A DNA stretch of 64,000 nucleotides from positions 7,602,811-7,666,810 of the forward strand of contig NC_135058.1 in assembly GCF_051014685.1 (NCBI RefSeq), in the 5' to 3' direction. Of the stretch, positions 37,064 to 46,938 are shown one piece after another (positions within the stretch are counted from its first letter, which is position 1; each line of letters opens with the position of its first letter). Under the pieces are notes generated by a model that saw only the letters and a list, made by a program, of their open reading frames with translations, had not been told where the DNA came from and made no database searches. The DNA is from Ptiloglossa arizonensis. Taxonomy: Eukaryota; Arthropoda; Insecta; Hymenoptera; Colletidae. Made by a program: the position numbers and the translations under genes.

Positions 37064-37508
37064 TCTGCCGAGCAATTACATTATGGAAAAATGAGGCAAA
37101 ATTGGGAAAGACGCGACACGAACCGTGCAGTTGGTCCTACTAGGTCGGTTCCGTTTCCCCTCAGTGGGCCCGATTCTCAAGGAAATGCGCGACGCCGTCC
37201 ACTCATATAGAGTGCCCCGTTTCTCCCAACTCCGCGTCAGGAGCCACGCAGAGCGTGGACCCGACTCACGGAGGATGACGAAGAGAGGGTCATGTGGCAC
37301 TAGGGCTTCCGCAGGGACTGGTGCGAACACCTGCCCCTGTGTTCACAGCATGTTCTCTCTCAAAGCGGACGCACCAGAAGAGACGGCGATCGACCGTTCG
37401 GACCGCCTACACGGCCGGTCACTTGCTTATGCAACAAGCAGAGGTGGCCGGACTGTGAGACGAGAAGCGAGCAAAAATAAGCTAAAGATTGGATAATTGC
37501 TCGGCAGA
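37064..37508. mobile_element. Unit 2 of a tandem element with 15-bp terminal inverted repeats
   Basis: The ends are tctgccgagcaatta (37064-37078) and taattgctcggcaga (37494-37508), an exact inverted repeat. The unit is 445 bp against 402 bp for unit 1; the difference lies in an internal stretch around 37210-37290 that carries an extra segment. A 123-codon open frame runs through it from 37125, but the corresponding frame in unit 1 shifts, so it is not evidence of a gene. The two units are separated by the third hairpin copy and share a downstream flank resembling cttaaaactaactta. Confidence 0.55.
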
Positions 37509-37593
37509 GCACAGATGTTCGTACATGGTGGCCTTAAAACTAACTTACTCTAAGCTCAACTAAAGATCCCACGGCGGTTGCAACGAAAGAGTC

Positions 37594-37640
37594 CTCTTCG
37601 TTCTTCGTTCTTCGTTCTTCGTTCTTCGTTCTTCGTTCTC
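37594..37640. repeat. Microsatellite, 7-bp unit cttcgtt
   Basis: At least six uninterrupted copies of cttcgtt follow unit 2 of the tandem element. The perfect array suggests recent expansion and likely length polymorphism. Confidence 0.95.
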
Positions 37641-37659
37641 CGATGTGCCTACCTAAGAG

Positions 37660-38050
37660 AAACCTAAAGTCAAGGTATAATAAAAAATGCAATAGAAATG
37701 AAGTTGGTTAGTGATCAAATACAGTCAAGCAGTAACAAAGAAAATAAACGAGGCAGTGACAAAAAAATAAACATGGAAAAACAAGTACAAATTAAAATCA
37801 GAGAACAAGTAAAATAAATTAAACAAAGGAAAGAATTAAAAAAAAAAGAATGGATTAAGAGAGTGGTCGCCAGTCCTAACCCCCACCTATCGCCGGTCAT
37901 TAGTGGTTACCAAGAGGGGGTCCCCCCTTCCGTATACCTAAAATGAAGAGATCCGTCCACCTCGGAGGCTCCTGGAACAAAGAAGTTTTAAACAACCGGG
38001 GGCTCCTTATATACCCACCACAAGGTCACCTACCGTTACTTCAACTGTCT
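37660..38050. other. Purine-rich CpG-poor stretch followed by GC-rich palindromic segment
   Basis: From about 37670 to 37860 the + strand is nearly all A and G with very little CpG, unlike the rest of the window. It passes into a C/G-rich segment with the run agagggggtccccccttcc (37912-37931) and then cggaggctcctgg and a TATA-like ccttatatacccacc (37998-38012). The abrupt change in composition suggests inserted DNA, perhaps the end of a retroelement, but I recognise no terminal repeat, primer site or coding domain. Confidence 0.35.
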
Positions 38051-38066
38051 TTGTTCGATCTAATCG

Positions 38067-38865
38067 AATATTTCAACAAATTGATGGCTTTTTAGTCATT
38101 ATTTGTACTAGAACATTGTTAATAATTGTTTAATCTACGTACCTACGACGGTTGTTAATAAATATAATGAATAAACTTCAAAATATTGCGAAATATGGGA
38201 AGATGAACGATTTCTGTGATTCTTTGTTCATCCACGCGATTGTTATTAACATTTACGCATGTTCCCAATATTGATCGAACAATGTGCACCTTATTTATGT
38301 ATTGTAATTAATTAAGAAACTTATACAAATTGATTTTGATCGAGACTCGATGTTAAAATATATTTCGTAAAGTTTTAAAGCAATTGTCTATTTGTTACAT
38401 TAATTTAACATTTGTTTAATTCTTATAATTTACATAATACTTGTAGAAGTTGTATTTTTTACTTAATAGCACCGAAATTCAATTAATCGCTTTTTTAGAT
38501 AGAAAAATCATCGTGATGAACACTTGTAAATCGATAATCGATACGTGTAACCTTGACAATATCGGTTGGACCGCCATGAAAAATTCCATCGCGAACGAAG
38601 AATACTTCAACGAAATGATATTTAAGCCATTATTTATACTAAGACATTGTTAATAATTGTTTGAACTATTGTCCTACGACGGTTGTTAATTATTATAATG
38701 AATAAACCTTAAGATATTGCAAATTCTGTGAAGGCGAACGATTTCGGTAAATGTTTGTTCATTTCCGCGATTGTTACTAACATTTATGCATGTTCCCAAT
38801 ATTAATTGAACAAGGTGCATCTTATTTATGCATTACAAATAATTAAGAAATTATCGCGTGCAAAG
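38067..38865. repeat. AT-rich tandem duplication, about 532-bp spacing
   Basis: Copy 1 (about 38067-38335) and copy 2 (about 38600-38865) share many exact blocks, including cattgttaataattgttt, cctacgacggttgttaat, tataatgaataaac and gcatgttcccaatatt. The intervening 265 bases are not shared. The similarity is roughly four in five by eye. Both copies are CpG-poor and have no recognisable coding content, so this is probably an old non-autonomous element duplicated locally. Confidence 0.8.
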
Positions 38866-39729
38866 AAATTAATAGCTCGAGATGATAGAACCGAGTCTTC
38901 GAAAGAATAGAAATTTTTCTCTCGATTTTATATTTACATCGTGACTATGAACCATTCGAAAGTTCCCCCGATTTTACAACCACCACTTTAATCCCATTTC
39001 CACGTCTCGGCAAGAGCTATAGGCACCGGTTAGGATAATCGTAGCTCGATGTTTTTTTCGAAATTGGTCGTTATCCCGAGCCATAAATTTGGAGGACATT
39101 GAAGACGCGTGAAAAAATCTATCGCGAAGTAGTCCGAGTAATCTCTGTTATCTTAAGTAGACCCTTCGTTTATGGCTCCTTGGTCCTGGAAGAGGCCACT
39201 TTCGACTCTTTCTCATCCCCTTGACGTTGACGGAGTATTGTTCCTCGACCGTGATTTTCCTTGGACCTCCCCTCTACTAAGCGGATAGGGTAGATAAGAA
39301 AACGAAAGACGAGGTCCCTAGAAATGTCACGTTGTTGTTTATCTTACATCGATGTCGCTCGGGTCTATTCACCCGCAATGAATCTCGCGCCAAAAATTCT
39401 TATTGTGTCCTATAAAAAACGATATCCTTTGTACACTACGAAATCTCCACGTTTTATGTAACAATCTCGCGTTATCTTTACGCGATCGTATACTCGAAGA
39501 GCCAATCTCGATGTAACGACACTTTTATAATTTTTACGAAGAGCGTGTCGAAATATCTCGTCTACTCGTGCATCTGTGTTACAGTGTATAATACAGTGCA
39601 CGGTAAAATTTCACTTCGTCTTTTTTTCGCGTCACTGTGATTGTTGTTAATCCATCGTCTTCCATCGGCAGAGAATTCGTTTTCGACAAAATCAATGATT
39701 TCGTTGTCCCCCTTTGCATTCCTTTTTTA

Positions 39730-40150
39730 CCGTTATTGGACAGGATGATCTATCGCTGTCTGATGTAGCCGGTATGATGGAAGTTATATTCATCAACGTC
39801 TGTCACGCTCGTAATTACAGTTAAAATTTGATAATACCGTCAGTAACTGTATCGGTCCTGCTCCTCGGCATCCTTGAACTATGTGTAAAACGTATGAAAT
39901 TAGCGGATCGACGTATGCAGCGGTGCTTCATTAACAGTGACGTAATTTATTGCCGTGCGGGACAGTTAATAATGATGGGAATTTAATGGCATCGGGAAAC
40001 TTCGAAATTTCCCAGACAAACGTTAATCATTTTTCGAACGCAGAAATATGCATACCGGCGCCGGGGCGCGTTGTTAATCACAGTGTCACGCGTCAATGAG
40101 AAATTAACGTAACCGTATGAAAAGATGCGACCGGGGGCTTAATGGAAACG
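39730..40150. promoter_or_regulatory. Motif-dense non-repetitive block, candidate conserved enhancer
   Basis: This block lacks the TCG/CGA background and instead has dense factor-like sites: a CRE-like gtgacgtaatttatt (39938-39952), an octamer-like aatatgcatac near 40048, ggacagttaataatg, cgtcaatgagaaatta and ttgttaatcacagtg. No frame encodes anything recognisable. By texture it is the strongest candidate in the window for an ultraconserved intronic enhancer, but conservation itself was not tested. Confidence 0.35.
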
Positions 40151-40608
40151 AATTGCTGAAAATTTAAATAAACGCGCGGAGAATGCGGTGCAACACTTGG
40201 AGCGGGTGAAACGACGACGAAAATATATTGGAATCAAATTTTGTTGCGTTCGTTTCGTTCGTCTACGAAAGAAATTCAAATGTTTCATCGATTCCGAAAA
40301 TTCGATCGATACCACGATTGCGCGTGGTTCGAGCGACGACCAATCGATACGAATCGGACTCGAATTCGTTTGATTTTTATCCGCGAAACGGACCCAGAGA
40401 AATTACAAGTCCGATGCAAGATAATTAGAAACTTCGAAGAATATAGCACTCGATAACTGGGTTATATACGAAGAGTAAGTTTACAAATTTCTGCACACTT
40501 CATGCTCGTACATAACCTAGTTACCGAAGCGTCAGAGCATATTAGCTTCTTACTCGGGTAGACATTTCCAACGGTACTCGAGATAATATTCGTTTCTCTG
40601 CGTATACA

Positions 40609-40654
40609 CGTAAAGTACCCTGGGTAAATTTATTATAAGGAGATGTACTTTACG
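40609..40654. repeat. Perfect 10-bp inverted repeat with 26-base loop
   Basis: CGTAAAGTAC at 40609-40618 is the exact reverse complement of GTACTTTACG at 40645-40654. It could form a hairpin or be chance. No larger element is evident. Confidence 0.8.
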
Positions 40655-41329
40655 ATCCTGGCCGTGTTGATAAAGACAAGCAGAAGTCATTTCGTACTAA
40701 GGAGTATAATTATACAAATCTATTTGTTCTCGAAGGATCGTGATCCCTTCGATATATATATTGCGAATTTTGAAATTATTTCCCGTACTATTGCTCGTAC
40801 AGAGTAACTTAATTTCCAGTATCGACGAACTATAATGCCGTAGTTACGCGGAAGTGATTTTCGTAACTGTCGATTAACTGGCGGCAAAATGAAAATCGTC
40901 ACTCCGTATCGGCAGAAATACAAATTTCACCAAACACTATTACGTTCAGCGAGGAACGGGTACTGTTCGATATTCGTGTTTTAAGTTCTTCGATCGTGAT
41001 TGAAAATCCTCGCCAAGAGACTAACAGATGGCAATTAAACGATACTGTATTTATTCAAACGCAACACTCGATGCAAGTTGTGCAGCGAATTTTACTTCAT
41101 TCTGATTTCAACGTTCGAGGTTAACTCGGTCGATTCCAGTTCGTTTCGAACTCCAAGTGTTAACGTCTACTTCCAATATCGCGACTTCGTAGACACCTCC
41201 TTTCGCGAGAGCTTTTTCACGACAGAGGTGTCAATTTTCGACGTCCAAGGAGGTGAGAGTGGCATCTCCGTGAATTTTCCACAAACGTGTCTCAACCTTC
41301 CCGCTCGAGACAAATACCATTGAACATCG

Positions 41330-41780
41330 TATCATCGAACGCGAACAAATATTGACTATTATCGTCCCGCGGCGAACGGGAAACTTAACACTCGGATCTC
41401 TCTTCGATAAAACAATTTTTGTCGTTGGAAAAAAATATCTTTTATACCTTACGTTATCAATCTTTTCGTTTCGCAAAGAACTGCCATTCTTTCCATCTGT
41501 TTCGTAATCTCGGTAAACTCTCATCCTTAACGATCGCTCGCTGGAAACCTGCGTAAACACGCGAACATATATCGAGTATTGTCCCGTACCGCATAGGAAA
41601 ATTGACACACGGAATTCTTCCGATAGAATTTTCCTTTGCGTTGGAATATCCTTTACGTTAAAATCCATCGTCTCTCAAAGTGTCGTTTTTTCTTTACGTT
41701 CGTGTCGCGATCCCAGACCCAGGCGCAGCCTTAACGATCGCTGGCCAGAGAGCTGCATAAGCACGTATCGTGGAAGAACG
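41330..41780. repeat. Diverged tandem repeat, about 205-220 bp period
   Basis: gcgaaca.atat..a..atta/tcgtccc recurs at 41341 and 41561. ccttaacgatcgct followed by a ctgcgtaaacacg/ctgcataagcacg block recurs at 41525 and 41729. Copies are strongly diverged; two to two and a half units are visible. Confidence 0.6.
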
Positions 41781-42819
41781 TTTACCGAGAAACGGAGAAT
41801 CGTTTCGTTCTGGGTCGACCTGTCCCGAATCGCCCTAATTGAAACTTCTCGAAACTGATCCCGTGTAACGGAGCAGCGGTGGAAAGTTTCGAATTAAAGA
41901 CGCCTTCAATTTCTCATTTCGAGGCGGTGTTCGTGTTCGCGTCCGTGTTCGTAACGAAGATCTGACGGTTAATTCGTTAGGGATGCCCGGGTGCCGGGTC
42001 CATCGTGATGGATGCTGTCCGTAAATTTTCATGGCGCAGCTGCTGCCTCCGCCGGTCCGGGTAGAACAGAAGGAAAAGAACGCCGGTTGGGAGGGAGGAG
42101 GGGGTTTGGAACGAAAGGAGAGCAAACAGGAAGAAGAAGGTCCAGGTTCTAGCGGTCCGTACGAATCTCCGATTCGGGGCGATCCTTGGGAATCCTGGCA
42201 CACACGATTCTCTGGTTTAAGGCGATCCTCGGGAATCACGGTTATTCGCTCGTGGCTGGCTGTCAATAACTCGGCTCTCTCTTCTTTTTCAATTGGTTCG
42301 TTCCTTTGGCTCGCGTGCTCGTTCGCCTTGTCCGTCATCGCTCGAGCCCGTGAAAGAGATCCGCCCGCTCTTTTGGCTCGCACCGTCCCTTACCGAGCGG
42401 ACGGGTGGTAGTCTTCTCGTTTTACACCGCTAAATCCAATTTCAGTTTACCGCTTCGCACTTCCCGAAAGGATCTTCGCGGTAACTCGGCCGGCCATTGT
42501 GGCCCTTTCTCTCGTTTTTCGGGGGTAGGGACCACCGGCGGTTGATCCCTTCCCGGTATAATCGCTTCTCGTTAAGCAGTCCGATCGAAAGTTTCGAGAT
42601 GGTACGGGCGAGGCTTGGACCCCGTCCCGTCGATATCGTCTTTTCGAGCGAAGAATCGATTTCGGGGCACGAGACCACTGTTCGGGATTTTAACCCTTAA
42701 CCGACGGATGAAAAGACTCGGGGATGGAATCGAAGATTCAAGTTTCCGCCCCGCCCCTTTGAGTTTGTCCCTGGTTCGAGATCGCCGAGTTTTAATTCGA
42801 TGTACCGTTTGCGTTACAG

Positions 42820-42893
42820 GTGACTGGCATCGTGGGACGAGCGGACGTGCTCGCGTGTATCTTCTTCTTGCTGTCGTTTCTCGCTTATCACGG
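42820..42893 (+). CDS. Tmtc1: Tmtc1 internal exon (VGRAD motif and membrane helix)
   Basis: This 74-base exon starts in phase 0 after ttgcgttacag and ends cacgg/gtaagt in phase 2. Its 24 codons read VTGIVGRADVLACIFFLLSF and then LAYH. Joined to the previous exon it gives HPVHTEAVTGIVGRADVLAC, the most conserved stretch in TMTC proteins, where a short loop with the G-R-A-D/E motif leads into a membrane helix (ACIFFLLSFLAY). The RADVLAC form is closest to TMTC1 as remembered. The final two bases (GG) plus the first base of the next exon make a glycine codon. The assignment is firm because the reading frame, phase and motif all agree across a 38-kb intron. Confidence 0.95.
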
Positions 42894-43001
42894 GTAAGTG
42901 CGATTAAATTCAAGATTTCTACCCGATGAGGGAAATCGTAACCCTGGTCTGGCGTCCAAAGCTTTTTACATACTTTCGTGGAATTGCGCGTCGGCTACGA
43001 T

Positions 43002-43044
43002 TAATCGTACCCGAGGGTACGGGAGTAATCGTACCCGAGGGTAC
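43002..43044. repeat. Minisatellite, 24-bp unit with palindromic core
   Basis: taatcgtacccgagggtac occurs at 43002 and exactly again at 43026, and a decayed third copy (aaattgtaccgg) follows. Each core (gtaccc-ga-gggtac) is itself a near palindrome. Confidence 0.85.
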
Positions 43045-43729
43045 GAGAGAAATTGTACCGGATTCGATTATACCACCGTAGTCGTTTGAGAAAACCCTCA
43101 AACGGGGATACGTTCGAATAAACGCGACGCTGTTATCAAAATCTAATTTCCTCGAATCTTTCGACCGGGATATAATTACGTTCACCGATACTCCGAGACG
43201 GTTGTATCGTTTCGCGTTCATCTGTATCCGTTACGGACAATTCGTTGCTCCCTTGTTCCGATCGTTCTCGATGCAGACTAATTTTCATCGTTCCACGCGA
43301 GGAAAACAATTTCACCGTGTACTGCGGTTACGCCCGTCGAGATGGTAACAGAATTAATAATCGTGACCCGCGTATACTGTGCCATTGTGGCACGGAGCCG
43401 CGACGTCGGTTGCATGTTCAAGTTGTTCGGAACTAAGACGAAGTAAAATCGACTTTCCGTTTAATATTGTAACAAGCGACACTGATAAGGTCAACGTCGC
43501 GCTTGATACATTGAAACTGTACGAGAAACGCAGAAACCGGCTGCAATGGAGTTGTTCGACGTCGCGCTTATTGCACAGATTTTCTTTAATCGATTCCGTG
43601 TATTTACGAACAATTCTACGAAACGCATTAGAAGCAAAGTGGATAACGAGACCGTCGACGAGGCGAGCGGTTTTCAACCTCTTCGAGAACCAAGGTACTT
43701 TCTTCGATATAAATTGAACAATTCGAACT

Positions 43730-43825
43730 AACGTATTCCAGAATATGTTCGAATTAATGTACAATACGTTGAAATATGTTCGAACTAACGTAACGTAATA
43801 TATTCGAACCGATGTATCATAAATA
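43730..43825. repeat. Short diverged tandem repeat, about 30-35 bp period
   Basis: The motif atatgttcgaa(c/t)taa(c/t)gta recurs about three times (near 43743, 43771 and 43799), with a final AT-rich copy. It is a small intronic expansion. Confidence 0.6.
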
Positions 43826-44579
43826 TATTAAAAACACTGGACAATGCCACATTTTAACGTAACGCAGAATACTCGACGAATAATAAATACTCGAGAGCAC
43901 TCTGATAATGTCCATCGCGCGTACAAGCAGAGTATAATAAACATTCTGAAATATTCGTATTACCGTCATTTCTGTGAAATCTGTGCGTAAATTCTCGCGT
44001 ACTTCGCCTCGTCGCCGCGTGCCTTTGAATCTTCGACGTCCATTACGAGTTAAAGAACACTACGCAAAAATGTATCCTACTCTTTTAGTTTCTTTACGGG
44101 GGCGCGAGCACTTTGACGTGTTTCAAGTTTCTACGTTCCGTAGATGACCGTAATATTACGGTCCGGAGGATTTAATAAAAATGGAGCCGCTCGTTGCTCC
44201 TGAAATTTTCGCTAACCAATGTAACCGAGTCGTCGAGCGGCTCGCGCTTTCTTCAAACGGATTCAAATACCATAGAGGACACGCACGACTCGTATAAAGA
44301 GTGAGCGGAGTATCGTTAATGGCAATTAGCAAAGGGAATCTCTTTCGTCGAGCTCGGTTTCCTAACCGATTACGTTCAGCTTCCGGACCGTTTCGTTAGC
44401 GTTCCTTTCCCGTTGGCTCCTCGTAACTTTGGGTACCATTTCGCGTTACTTTTCCACGATGTCTAAATTATCCGCTACTTAAAAGCTTAAATCCAACAAA
44501 ATGCAGGGAAATGTTTACGATCGTCTGCCGGTGAAAAAGCGCGACTCGATTCTTCTCGTTTCCTCTTCGCTTCTCTGTT

Positions 44580-45090
44580 CCACCCTGCTCGTGTTCAGGT
44601 CGCGAGTAACCTAATAAGGTAGCATGTCAGAGGCATAATACACCCATAACTCGAGGGAACTTACCGGCTGCACATACATACGTCAGCGATGTCGAGCGTC
44701 GCTTAGCGTCGGGACGACGCCAGTCTGACGCCGAAACAGCGGCCCATTCATTCTCGTGAGCACGAGGGCGGTGTGTGGAAATTATAAACTAAACTAATTT
44801 ACTCGGGGCCTCGAAGCAACGCGACCGCGCGTGCTATATACGTTCCTCGTTGTAAACGTTCCACGGGTCGTTTACATCGATCCTTAACCGTGAAAATATA
44901 AAGTGCTTACGAGCGATCCCGCGAACTTACGATGAAAATCTTTTTATCGCCGCTCTAAGAGGATTTCGGTATTATGCACGGCGAACGGTGTAACGTAGGG
45001 CACGGAACGAGCAACGGGAAAGACGTTCGCTTCAATCCGAGGCATTAACGAATTCATCCGAGTCGTTTCGATGTCTTTCACCGGGGGGAG
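44580..45090. promoter_or_regulatory. Motif-dense block, candidate regulatory DNA
   Basis: Non-repetitive DNA with possible factor sites includes gtcagaggcataatacaccc, a CRE-like acatacgtcagcg and ggaaattataaactaaac, then a GC-rich stretch with gcgtgctatatacgttcc. No frame looks coding. It is inferred to be a candidate enhancer or internal promoter from texture only. Confidence 0.28.
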
Positions 45091-46345
45091 GACAGGTTGT
45101 TCGGTTCGGAGTTACGCGATGCTCTTACACGGGTAATATTCAGGGGTTTCGAGCTACTTCGAAGGAGGATCTTTCTGTACATTTTTACGTCGAGAGCAGA
45201 GGGCAGATGGCTGGTATCTCGTGGAAAAGTCTTAATCGAAAATGCAAAACACTGTTCGAAACGAGGTCGAGAACTGACGATGGTAAATTTCTCGAATCGA
45301 CCTTCATCGTCTCGTTTTAATAATACGAGTAGTAACTTTTATCGCGCGATTACTGATTTTAATATCTAGATCAACGATGTGAAACGTGGAGCTTACAGGG
45401 ACGAGTTACGAGACTGTTTAAGAACGGTAACGCGTATTTTAATTTACGTCACGCGTTTATTTTTACTACATTTTATTCAATGTCTTTGTCGTACACGTAC
45501 GAGTAAAATATGTCGAGAACCGTGCGGGAGAGACGATGCACGGTTAAAGTGGTGTGTCCGGGTTAACCTAACGCGACGCTTGGCTTCCGCTCGAAGCAAG
45601 AATCGTTATATCGCGGAGAAAAAAAGATGTTCCGTGCGAGCGTATCGGGTCAGACGTTATAGTCGACCATCGTAAGTCAATAAGCTTCGGGGCTATCCAT
45701 ATTCCACTTGCGCGCAGTACCCTTAATCCGAAACTGTCTTTTTTCCCCCGCTACGGCTAACCGGCTTTCGAGCGTACAGACAACCCCTATTTTGTCACTT
45801 CAAAGCGGAAATTACGACGTATTGTCTGCGACACGAAGTGTCCAAATCTGGTACGCAGATGCTTCGGGACAATTTACACGTAGATGCTGCGCGTTGACTC
45901 TGTTCAAGAGCAGAACGTTACATTTTATTCGGAAAATACGCAGATTGCATATTACAGTGTCGAGTATAAAAAATTACCACAGCGCGGGAACTATCTCCGG
46001 TTCGATTTCAACTAGTTAAACCTAACCGGTTAGACCTAATCCAGACCTAACGACCATCGTGTTGCGCATACTTGTGTAACTCTAATGTTTCGTTATTTTC
46101 GAGGCTACGATATTTAAATACCAGTAACGCTACGTGTAATAGAAATCCCAGGAGGGTTTTAAACAGTTCTGTAGAAACTTTTAGCAAGTTTAACCTTTTG
46201 AATTATCGTTGTAAAATTTCAATGCCCTTTTCTGATCAGAATGTAATTTATTCGGAAAATAATTCCAACATTCTGCAGTGTTCTTTTACGAGAGAAAATT
46301 CCAGCATCGATATCGATCAAACTAACGGTTCGCGAATCGTAACAT

Positions 46346-46398
46346 TTCCTCTCCCTCTTTCACTCTCTTTCTCTCTCACTCTCTTTCGTTCTCGTTCG
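46346..46398. repeat. CT-rich microsatellite
   Basis: Imperfect CT/CTTT repeats make up the tract. Translation gives only Ser/Leu/Phe low complexity. Confidence 0.85.
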
Positions 46399-46607
46399 AA
46401 TACACGTTTCAATTCACGCGGGTCTGTTTTTTCACGTCGACGCCCCCGAGCGTGAAAACATGATCCAATGAAAGTAACGTTTCCTGGTTGGCGAAACTAA
46501 TTTTCACGCGAGACCGGTGTAATTAAACTTGAACCGTTCGCAGTAGACGGGCTGCTTGAAACGAGGGGAAACCCCGTTTCGAATATCGTAATCGATAGAG
46601 GCGCATC

Positions 46608-46642
46608 TTCTCTCTCTCTATCTGTATCTCTCTCTCTCTCGA
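46608..46642. repeat. CT-rich microsatellite
   Basis: Two (CT)n runs are interrupted by atctgtat. Just upstream (46557-46580) lies a small imperfect hairpin with gaaacgagggg and ccccgtttc arms. Confidence 0.85.
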
Positions 46643-46895
46643 TAGCTGGTGGTTCGAACGAACGTGTACTTATACGGCGTGCGCACACATTTTTCTCCCC
46701 GATGCGAACGAAAAGAGAAACAAATATCGAAAGCGGCGTGAGCCGTGCAAAATACGCGGTATATTGAGAGAAACGAAGGCGCATAGCGCGCAAACGACCG
46801 GGAAAACGGGTGCTCCGACTAAATGGGCGTCGAACCAGGTCAGTGTGTCAACCTCCGGGCTTTTAAGTAATGAATCTCGAATGAATATTCGTATT

Positions 46896-46938
46896 TAAAA
46901 AAAAAAGAAAGAAAGAAAGAAAAAAAAAGAAAAAAAAA
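46896..46938. repeat. A-rich/GAAA low-complexity tract
   Basis: This is a poly-A run with several gaaa units. The following sequence is ordinary intron, so it does not look like a retrotransposon tail with an identifiable body. Confidence 0.85.

Larger units (their letters stand above)
4848..42819 (+). other. Tmtc1: Tmtc1 giant intron, 37,972 bp
   Basis: This phase-0 intron runs from gtgagtaacg to tttgcgttacag. I find no exon of the host gene inside it that keeps the frame. It carries the transposon relics, tandem repeats, composite repeat and regulatory-looking blocks listed separately. The stretches 4848-8990, 9020-10040, 12180-16370, 17140-18800, 21140-24900, 25120-27700, 27900-29090, 29730-31030, 32030-33830 and 40160-41320 hold only CpG-rich or AT-rich intronic DNA in which I recognise nothing specific. 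I looked for ratchet (recursive) splice sites of the form pyrimidine tract, AG, GTAAGT and saw none that was convincing. Confidence 0.85.

Noticed and set aside
36648..37496. Open frames inside the two tandem units beginning MQLVLLG
   Set aside because: The two units keep the same start but then shift frame relative to each other, as expected for duplicated noncoding DNA rather than a conserved protein.
41835..42411. 126- and 182-codon overlapping frames on opposite strands just before the second Tmtc1 exon
   Set aside because: Low-complexity Arg/Ser/Pro/Thr translation from G-rich and CGTGTTCG-type repeats. There is no splice link to the host gene in phase.
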